A stretch of DNA of 64,000 nt, taken from positions 1 to 64,000 of the forward strand of contig NZ_FQXV01000004.1 of assembly GCF_900130065.1 (NCBI RefSeq). The letters run 5' to 3'. The position numbers were made by a program, and so were the translations under genes. The notes below the pieces were generated by a model. That model did not search any database. It was not told where the DNA came from and saw only the letters and a list, made by a program, of their open reading frames with translations. Every line of letters starts with the position of its first letter. Position 1 is the first letter of the stretch. Positions 58,817 to 64,000 of this stretch are shown here, piece by piece. The stretch comes from Sporobacter termitidis DSM 10068. GTDB lineage: Bacteria; Bacillota; Clostridia; Oscillospirales; Oscillospiraceae.

Positions 58817-58846
58817 AAAACGCCGATTGGAGGCGTTTGTCTTTTT
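58817..58846. terminator. Hairpin with T tracts on both strands
   Basis: AAAACGCC-GATTGGA-GGCGTTT followed by GTCTTTTT; on the other strand the hairpin is followed by TTTTTT. Confidence 0.6.
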
Positions 58847-58897
58847 ATGCCGAATAAGTATGCGGGTGGGTAGACGGCTTTCTTATAACGGAAAAAG

Positions 58898-58926
58898 CAC
58901 GCTCAGTATGTTATACTGAGCGTGCC
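58898..58926 (-). terminator. Terminator hairpin (minus strand)
   Basis: GCACGCTCAGTAT-GTT-ATACTGAGCGTGC, 13-bp perfect stem, T tract on the minus strand. Confidence 0.6.
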
Positions 58927-58984
58927 GGCGAGGATCACAGCACGATCTGATTATGAAAAGATTTGCCGGGGCGCGGCACAGGAG

Positions 58985-59130
58985 GCCCTCATCCGGCGCT
59001 GCGCGCCACCTTCCCCGAGGGGAAGGCTTGGATTCCCGCCTGCGCGGGAATGACACTGTGGGGCCGAATCCGTCTTCCCCTGCTCCCTCAGACGAGGGAG
59101 CTGTCGCCCGCAGGCGACTGAAGGAGGGAA
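58985..59130 (+). repeat. Repeat modules M1 and M2, copy 2
   Basis: M1 (58985-59053) with ccctcatccggcgctgcgcg and ttccccgaggggaaggcttg; M2 (59083-59130) with gctccctcagacgagggagc and gcccgcaggcgactgaagga. M2 also occurs in direct form at 24766-24808. Confidence 0.75.
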
Positions 59131-59420
59131 CTCCTGTCGGCGCGGCACGGTACAAGAGGGCAGGCATAGAACCCTGTCTTTACAGAATACCCTCATGGTT
59201 CTATGTAGGGGCGATTCACGAAAATGGCCCGCCGTTCTCCGTCCTCGTCCTCGTCCCCGTCGTCCCCAGGCTCCTTGAAGCAACGCCCTACGGGGGGCGG
59301 GTACGACCCCGACGCGATCAACGCATGCCGCAGGGGCGAGCTGTGTTTGCCTCCATAGCGCAAAAAACAAAACACAGGCGCGATGCTTAAGACATTGCGC
59401 CTGTCGATCCGTCCAAGCAC

Positions 59421-59449
59421 AAGGCCAGAGGTTTTGCCTCTGGCCTTGC
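59421..59449. terminator. Hairpin after FapA-family gene
   Basis: CAAGGCCAGAGG-TTTTG-CCTCTGGCCTTG, perfect 12-bp stem ten bp beyond the stop at 59459, so it probably ends the minus-strand operon. Confidence 0.7.
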
Positions 59450-59458
59450 TGCGTTATT

Positions 59459-60889
59459 TCATTTGGCCGCTCCGATGGCGATTTCGCCTTCGTGATAATA
59501 CAGGGAGGTGTTCATCAGGTTTTGCGTGACGGAATAGCTCGCCGAGCCGATCGTCACAAATGTGCCCGGATATATGATGCCGGGGCAGATGACCTTGCCA
59601 AAATTTTTGTTGCTGATGGAGCTGCCGATCTCCTCGAGCTCTTTTCTGGCGTTTTCCAGCGTCTCGGCGTTGGTATTGTAGGTATAGCTCGCTTTTTCCA
59701 GCGTGAGCGCCTTCGTCTCGTCGAGCCGGTTTGTCGCCGACAGCTGGTTTAAAAGCTTTAACAGAGGCTCCAGGCTTTTCATCTGCTTTTCCAGCTCCGG
59801 GATCATCTCCATCAGGGTGTGCTGCCGTTCAATAAGATCCGGATCGTTGCCGATCTCCAGCTTTGTTTTGACGCCGGACGCCGAGCCGATGGTCCGGCAC
59901 TCGACGTTCTGCATGACGATGCAGGTGCCGCCGATGATTTTGGAGATGACGCCCTCCGTCTTGAGGCTTTTCTTGCAGCGTACGGTGCTGTTGAGTATGT
60001 ATTCCGCACGCATTTCGCCCTTGACAGAGACCGCGCAGTTTTCAATGAACCTGCTTTTCAGACTGCCGCCGCAGGATATTGAGCTGCCGATGGCGCCGCC
60101 CTGCAGGTTCAGGTCCTTGCCGGCCCTGACGGTCGCCGAATCCACCACGCCGACCACGTTGATAAAGCCGCCCGCTTCGATGGTAAAGCCGCTCGTTACC
60201 ATGCCGCGTATGACAAGATTTCCGGCAACCTTGATGTGCCCCGTCGATGTGTCGACGTCCTGATTGAGGGTGTACGTCTCGTTGACGGAGACTCTTTTTC
60301 CGTCGAATTCGAACTGCCCGTCGATTTTGGAGACGATGCGCAGGCCGTCGGGACTCAGCTCCGTGTTGGGGCCGGGGACGATAGGGGCAGGCTTGCCCGC
60401 CTTGGGCTTTACGATATCGCCCTTGACCGTATAGCCGGGCGTACCCTCCGTGGGCGGCGTCAGCGTGCAGAGCGTCTGGCCCTTGCCGACATTTTCGATG
60501 ATGCCCAAGTCGAAATAATCGACCTTGCCGTTTTCAAACTCCTTCGGTTTGCCCTTGCTTTCGGTCCTGACGTTGAAGGTCACCGTACCGTCTGTCCCGT
60601 TGACGGCATTCGTCCCTGTGGCAACGACGATGTCGTCGTCGTACACTGGATCTGCCGCCAGGGATTTCAGCCGCATCAGATCGATATTCTTTATCGAGTT
60701 ATCGTTGGTAAGAAGCTTCATGAGCCCGTCCATGGTGACGTCGGCGCCGCCATTCTGCGGCGGGCTGATCCGGATACGCGCCGTCATCCCGCTGTCCATA
60801 ATGACGACTTTTACGGACGCATCCTTTACCGGACCTGTACTCTCGGGGGATTTGTTGTTGATGCCGTTGTTTTCCGGCTGAGAACTCAT
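59459..60889 (-). CDS. FapA family (DUF342) polymer-assembly-like protein
   Basis: 476 aa from ATG 60889 (GGGAG upstream); the longer frame to 61132 overlaps the HD gene on the same strand and has no support. A central right-handed beta-helix region (about 180-330) with SGHIKVAGNLVIRGMVTSGF-like repeats, ATVRAGKDLNLQGGAIGSS, CAVSVKGEMRAEYILNSTV, and a C-terminal coiled-coil (about 385-440; EMIPELEKQMKSLEPLLKLL) with a final beta cap. FapA/DUF342 proteins are cytosolic and often linked to biofilm or flagellar clusters; function here unknown. Follows the HD gene in one operon. Confidence 0.83.
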   Translation of the reverse strand: MSSQPENNGINNKSPESTGPVKDASVKVVIMDSGMTARIRISPPQNGGADVTMDGLMKLLTNDNSIKNIDLMRLKSLAADPVYDDDIVVATGTNAVNGTDGTVTFNVRTESKGKPKEFENGKVDYFDLGIIENVGKGQTLCTLTPPTEGTPGYTVKGDIVKPKAGKPAPIVPGPNTELSPDGLRIVSKIDGQFEFDGKRVSVNETYTLNQDVDTSTGHIKVAGNLVIRGMVTSGFTIEAGGFINVVGVVDSATVRAGKDLNLQGGAIGSSISCGGSLKSRFIENCAVSVKGEMRAEYILNSTVRCKKSLKTEGVISKIIGGTCIVMQNVECRTIGSASGVKTKLEIGNDPDLIERQHTLMEMIPELEKQMKSLEPLLKLLNQLSATNRLDETKALTLEKASYTYNTNAETLENARKELEEIGSSISNKNFGKVICPGIIYPGTFVTIGSASYSVTQNLMNTSLYYHEGEIAIGAAK

Positions 60890-60977
60890 AGGGTATCGTC
60901 TCCCGTCATATAAAATGGTTTCTTCCGTTCTTCCGCCGCATAAGTTTTTCGGGCGATCGCTGCAGAACGGCGCTGTG

Positions 60978-61511
60978 TCACGGTGCGGTCCCCTCGGATG
61001 TCTTGCTGATGTACAGGGTATCGAGATACATTTTTCCGGTCCTGGTCGTAAAGACTTTCTCTTTGACGGAACGTATCGAGGACAGCGGCATGGCATCCTC
61101 AAAGGCGTTGACGAGAAAGTCGGCTTCAACAAGAATGGCGTGGTCCGGGCCGTCGAGGGCGCCGTACGTGTGGTGGTGCGCGATCAGCCAGCAGACGCGG
61201 TCGACGACACGCTTGTCAAAGCCAAGAGACTCCAGCATTTTACGGGCCTCCGGCGGGCCTTCGAGCTCCTGATAATTTCCCGCGGCGCTGTTGTACTTCT
61301 TTTCGCTGTTGCGAATACCGATGTCGTGCGTCAGCGCGGCAATTTCGAGAATCAGCAACTCGTCCGAAGTGAGGCCTTCCTTTTCGCCGATTGACCTGGC
61401 GAAGCCGTACACTTTGAGGAAATGGTTGATGCGCCGGACGTCCCCGGCATAATAGCCGATCATTGCGTCCAAAACCTGACCGACAGTGCTCAAAAACGTC
61501 ACCTTCCTCAC
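60978..61511 (-). CDS. HD-domain phosphohydrolase-like protein
   Basis: 177 aa. HD metal motif in EIAALTHDIGIRNSEKKY (HD at about 62-63), an upstream His (RINHFLKVYGFARSIG) and IAHHHTYGALDGPDH with the additional His ligands. Small single-domain HD proteins hydrolyse nucleotides or phosphodiesters; no GYP motif, so not a typical c-di-GMP HD-GYP enzyme. It is 88 bp upstream of the FapA-like gene on the same strand. TTGCGTGAGGAAGG-type site before ATG 61511. Confidence 0.85.
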   Translation of the reverse strand: MRKVTFLSTVGQVLDAMIGYYAGDVRRINHFLKVYGFARSIGEKEGLTSDELLILEIAALTHDIGIRNSEKKYNSAAGNYQELEGPPEARKMLESLGFDKRVVDRVCWLIAHHHTYGALDGPDHAILVEADFLVNAFEDAMPLSSIRSVKEKVFTTRTGKMYLDTLYISKTSEGTAP

Positions 61512-61593
61512 GCAATTACATTTTACATAATATATCGGATTAATTTACAAAAACAATAGATTTTAAATAATATAATAATCATAATAATAGGCG

Positions 61594-61623
61594 TTGACAA
61601 TATTGTGCGGTGCACAGTATAAT
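61594..61623 (+). promoter_or_regulatory. Promoter and operator of padR operon
   Basis: TTGACA (61594-61599), 18-nt spacer, TATAAT (61618-61623). The spacer carries TGTGC-GGT-GCACA (61604-61616), an inverted repeat likely bound by the PadR repressor itself. Confidence 0.7.
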
Positions 61624-61642
61624 ACGATCAGGAGGCGATACC

Positions 61643-61984
61643 ATGATTAATCAGAGCCTGCTCGCGGGCATGATCACGGAATTGCGGCGAGGGACGCTGA
61701 CGCTCGCCGTGCTGAGTCAGCTGGAGAAGCCGCAGTACGGTTATTCGCTGCTGCAAAGCCTCGAGGGGAAGGGGATCCAGATTGAAGCGAATACGCTGTA
61801 TCCTCTCATGCGCCGGCTTGAATCCCAGGGCCTGCTTGAAAACAGCTGGGACACATCATCGGCCCGCCCGCGAAAATACTACGTGCTGAGCGGCGCCGGA
61901 CGGGAAATCTATGAGGCCCTTAAAGACGAGTGGATGAAAACATGTCAGTCGATAAACGGGCTGTTGAGGGAGACGAAGATATGA
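61643..61984 (+). CDS. PadR-family transcriptional regulator
   Basis: 113 aa from ATG 61643 (AGGAGG upstream; the longer frame from 61610 has no site). Winged helix: LTLAVLSQLEKPQYGYSLLQSL (about 13-34), IEANTLYPLMRRLESQGLLE and SARPRKYYVLSGAGREIYEAL, the complete PadR core with a short C-terminal dimer helix. Such short PadR proteins pair with HAAS-domain membrane proteins, as here: the downstream gene overlaps by ATGA. Autoregulation through the inverted repeat in the promoter is likely. Confidence 0.93.
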   Translation: MINQSLLAGMITELRRGTLTLAVLSQLEKPQYGYSLLQSLEGKGIQIEANTLYPLMRRLESQGLLENSWDTSSARPRKYYVLSGAGREIYEALKDEWMKTCQSINGLLRETKI

Positions 61985-62973
61985 AAAATCTGATTGACCG
62001 GTACCTGTACGACGTGTCGCGCCGGCTGCCGGAGGAGATGCGCGCGGACGTGGAGCGTGAGCTCCGCTCCAATATCGAGGATATGCTGCCGGAAAACCCC
62101 GGCCAGGGCGATATCGAAAAAGTTCTCACCGAGCTTGGCAGCCCGGCCAAGCTGGCCGTCAGGTACAACCCGCGGCCGCGGTATCTGATCTCGCCCGAAT
62201 TTTTTGACGAGTATCTGATGGTACTGAAGATTGCCGGCATCTGTCTCGGAGCGCTGCTGGCGGCGCTGGCGGTTTTCAAGATCGTATTCAGCGACGCCGG
62301 GAGCACGGACATCGTTTCGGCGGTGGTATCGGTGATCGCGGGCTTTATCGGCGGCGCTTTCGACGGTGTCGTTTATGCGTTTTTCTGGGTGACGATCGTA
62401 TTTTTCTGCATTGAGCATTTCGGCGGCAAAAAGAACGCGCGTCCCTGGTCACCGAAATATCTGCCGGAGGTCCCGGCAAACGCAAAGGGCCTGATCAGGC
62501 GCGGCGACGCCGTCGCGAGGGCCATTTTCTCCATACTGTTCACTGCGCTTTTCTTGGCCGGTACGCTGCGGCAGCCCCCATTTATCGCCTGGTACGAGAC
62601 CGGCGCGCCCACGGTAGCGCTTTTTGACAGCCAGCTCGTACAGCGGTTTCTGCCGTTCTTTGTTTCCATGATGGCGCTGACGCTGGCCGTCGCGATGCTG
62701 AAGCTTGTCATTGGCCGGTGGAATATCGCCGTGGCGGCCATGCATTGTCTCTGCGGCATCATCGGAGCTGTGATCGGCGTGACGTTCATCAACAATCCGG
62801 GCGTCTTCACCGGGGCCTTTATCGCGCGGTTTGCCGAAAAGGTCCAGGTGACGGAAAGGGCAATGTCCGGGTACGTCGGCATTGCCGTCACGGTCCTGAC
62901 CGTGCTCATCGTCGTCGGGGCTATCGGTGATATTATTGCGACAATCGACAGGACGGCCAAAAATTACAAATGA
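61981..62973 (+). CDS. HAAS (DUF1700-like) domain membrane protein
   Basis: 330 aa from ATG 61981 that overlaps the padR stop (ATGA). N-terminal HAAS helical domain (about 1-62; NLIDRYLYDVSRRLPEEMRAD, VLTELGSPAKLAVRY), then about 6-7 membrane helices (ALLAALAVFKIVF, AVVSVIAGFIGGAF, FFWVTIVFFCIEH, AIFSILFTALFLAG, FFVSMMALTLAVAML, GIAVTVLTVLIVVGAIGDII). The HAAS domain is proposed to contact PadR-type regulators. Probably senses envelope state and passes it to PadR; inference. Confidence 0.88.
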   Translation: MKNLIDRYLYDVSRRLPEEMRADVERELRSNIEDMLPENPGQGDIEKVLTELGSPAKLAVRYNPRPRYLISPEFFDEYLMVLKIAGICLGALLAALAVFKIVFSDAGSTDIVSAVVSVIAGFIGGAFDGVVYAFFWVTIVFFCIEHFGGKKNARPWSPKYLPEVPANAKGLIRRGDAVARAIFSILFTALFLAGTLRQPPFIAWYETGAPTVALFDSQLVQRFLPFFVSMMALTLAVAMLKLVIGRWNIAVAAMHCLCGIIGAVIGVTFINNPGVFTGAFIARFAEKVQVTERAMSGYVGIAVTVLTVLIVVGAIGDIIATIDRTAKNYK

Positions 62974-63050
62974 CCGGCGCTCGATTTGACGCGCCAGCGG
63001 CTTGAATTAATTGGTAAACAGCGGTAAACTGGCCCGGAGGGGGAACGGGG

Positions 63051-63947
63051 ATGTATAAAAAGCCGCTTTTGGTGCTTCTGTGCTTTTTGGCCCTGCTGAC
63101 GGCCACGCAGACGACGGCGTCCGCCGATACGGGGCCGAAGCCGTCCGTTGTCGTCAGTTTCAAGGGGCTCGGGGAGAAGAACTGCTATGTGACGCTCTTG
63201 TCTAAAACCTCGTCCACCGGGCCGTACTCGGTGTACAATAACGTGCCGGACTATGCCCCCTATAAGGAAGACGACGTCAAGTATAAGATATGGGAGAAAT
63301 TCGTCTCGTACCGGGACGGCGATGGCTTTTATTTTTTGCAGTATTTTATGAAGCCCGACGACCGGAGCGTATTCACCTGGGGGTATTTCCCCCCGGAGGA
63401 ATTCAAGATTCTGATGTATTTTCCCGAAACGGACAGCTTTGTTAAGAGCGCTGAGATTTACACCAGATACGCCTTCGACAGCTATTACACGGTGGACGCG
63501 TCGGGCCTCGGGGCGTCATCGGGGACGGACGGCGGGACGGTCACGGCCGTTCGGAATTATAACTATGATTGGGAACTCGTCTCGCTGCTGGCGAGGATCG
63601 TCCTGACGATCGCGGTGGAGCTGGTGATTGCGCTGTTTTTTGGGTTCAGGGCGAAAAAGCAGCTGCTCGTCATTGGCCTGACCAACGTGACCACGCAGAC
63701 AATACTGAATGTGCTGCTCAATGTGGTCGATTATAATTTGGGCCCAATGGCATTTGTGTGGTATTACATATTGTTCGAGCTGCTTGTCTTTGCGCTGGAG
63801 GCTTATGTGTACTACGTCACGCTGAACCAGTATGGCGGCAAAGAACCGGCGGGGAAGTGGAGGCCTGTTTTTTACGCGCTGGCGGCGAATAGCGTTTCGT
63901 TCATCACAGGCCTTGCCGCAGCGCGTCTCGTACCCGGTATTTTTTAA
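63051..63947 (+). CDS. Unknown secreted-domain membrane protein
   Basis: 298 aa, GGAGGGGGAACGGGG upstream of ATG 63051. Signal peptide (about 1-25, ending ASAD), an extracellular domain (about 28-165; VVVSFKGLGEKNCYVTLLSK, FYFLQYFMKPDDRSVFTWGYF), then four membrane helices in the C-terminal half (about 175-200, 208-232, 236-262, 275-297). No family recognised; this arrangement recurs in Clostridia as an uncharacterised protein. Placed after the PadR/HAAS operon with 77 bp between. Confidence 0.8.
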   Translation: MYKKPLLVLLCFLALLTATQTTASADTGPKPSVVVSFKGLGEKNCYVTLLSKTSSTGPYSVYNNVPDYAPYKEDDVKYKIWEKFVSYRDGDGFYFLQYFMKPDDRSVFTWGYFPPEEFKILMYFPETDSFVKSAEIYTRYAFDSYYTVDASGLGASSGTDGGTVTAVRNYNYDWELVSLLARIVLTIAVELVIALFFGFRAKKQLLVIGLTNVTTQTILNVLLNVVDYNLGPMAFVWYYILFELLVFALEAYVYYVTLNQYGGKEPAGKWRPVFYALAANSVSFITGLAAARLVPGIF

Positions 63948-63957
63948 ACAAACAGCT

Positions 63958-63989
63958 CAAGAGGCAGCCGTAAGTCCGGCCGCCTCTTG
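63958..63989 (+). terminator. Terminator after last gene
   Basis: CAAGAGGCaGCCG pairs with CGGCcGCCTCTTG; the T tract is poor. Confidence 0.6.
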
Positions 63990-64000
63990 CCAGCTTGTCA

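Larger units (their letters stand above)
58153..59458. other. 1.3-kb gene-free region filled with repeat modules
   Basis: Contains a CCCACCC lead-in after the hcp stop, runs of ggggctgcgccccagacccc type, two inverted sets of modules M1/M2 (58310-58449 and 58985-59130), gggcgattgataatcgcccc and its partner (58461-58530), a more AT-rich stretch 58560-58900 with no coding signs except a weak 63-codon ORF at 58728 (no ribosome site), and terminator hairpins at 58817 and 58898. No tRNA or small RNA was recognised. Confidence 0.6.

Noticed and set aside
58728-58919. 63-aa ORF in the repeat region
   Set aside because: No ribosome site, no family likeness, overlaps a terminator; not reported as a gene.
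59890-61132. N-terminal extension of the FapA-family protein to 61132
   Set aside because: The extra 81 codons overlap the HD-domain gene on the same strand in another frame; ATG 60889 with GGGAG is better.
1-64000. CRISPR arrays, tRNA or rRNA genes, prophage
   Set aside because: No regularly spaced direct repeats, no GTTCRA-type tRNA T-loop contexts in gaps, no phage structural genes. The HAD/XRE/ImmA set is phage-like in style but no integrase, portal or capsid gene is present.

Overview
The window (GC-rich by eye, frequent GTG and TTG starts, strong GGAGG-type ribosome sites) looks like the chromosome of a strictly anaerobic, spore-forming Clostridia member, most likely of the Oscillospirales. 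The reasons are an NADH-linked [FeFe] hydrogenase, a hybrid-cluster protein, bacteriohemerythrin, the germination protein YpeB, a SpoIIIE/FtsK translocase, S-layer-homology (SLH) proteins, and GC-rich palindromic repeats in many intergenic gaps. No rRNA, tRNA, CRISPR array or complete mobile element was seen; one truncated IS3-type transposase gene sits at the left edge.

Layout: 1-4.2 kb, IS fragment, then a three-gene membrane/glycan operon (FAD oxidoreductase, GtrA, GT39-like glycosyltransferase). 4.5-6.1 kb, an SLH-anchored HtrA-like protease. 6.2-10.4 kb, a trimeric hydrogenase operon (NuoE-like, NuoF-like, HydA) behind a promoter overlapped by a good Rex operator. 10.6-12.2 kb, a COG2509 flavoprotein; then a probable structured non-coding RNA gene (about 12.30-12.61 kb) with a near-consensus promoter and a terminator. 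12.8-20.9 kb, GNAT, hemerythrin, RF1, TsaC-type enzyme, CoaE, two peptidases and a TepA-like ClpP homologue. 21.1-30.3 kb, UppP homologue, FtsK/SpoIIIE, GltX, YpeB and an Orn/Lys/Arg decarboxylase. 30.3-37.7 kb, EamA, VanW, M14 peptidase, MFS and YkgJ-like proteins and an amino-acid ABC transporter. 38.1-45.5 kb, DnaE, a beta-CASP nuclease and an SLH-GH18 protein. 45.5-49.8 kb, a probable DNA-damage cluster: SRAP, PH-domain protein, ImmA/IrrE protease, HAD-like protein and XRE repressor on one strand, with a small protein and a Y-family polymerase divergent on the other. 50.0-52.7 kb, a DUF1836/phasin-like/ABC1-kinase module. 52.7-58.2 kb, a second SLH-HtrA protease and a Crp/Fnr-ferredoxin-Hcp group. 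58.2-59.5 kb, gene-free repeats. 59.5-63.9 kb, FapA-like, HD-domain, PadR, HAAS-domain and an unknown membrane protein.

The most interesting system is the 45.5-49.8 kb cluster. Two copies of an 18-bp element (14 of 18 identical, opposite orientation) lie in the divergent region between the XRE repressor and the dinB pair, one of them just downstream of a perfectly spaced TTGACA/TATATT promoter. With an ImmA/IrrE protease in the same cluster, this suggests an IrrE-DdrO-like switch, protease against repressor, that controls a translesion polymerase and an abasic-site SRAP protein independently of LexA. Other leads are the 12.3 kb RNA gene, the Rex-controlled hydrogenase, a UppP homologue lacking a key Glu, an SD-occluding hairpin before the TepA-like gene, and modular repeats that begin at stop codons.
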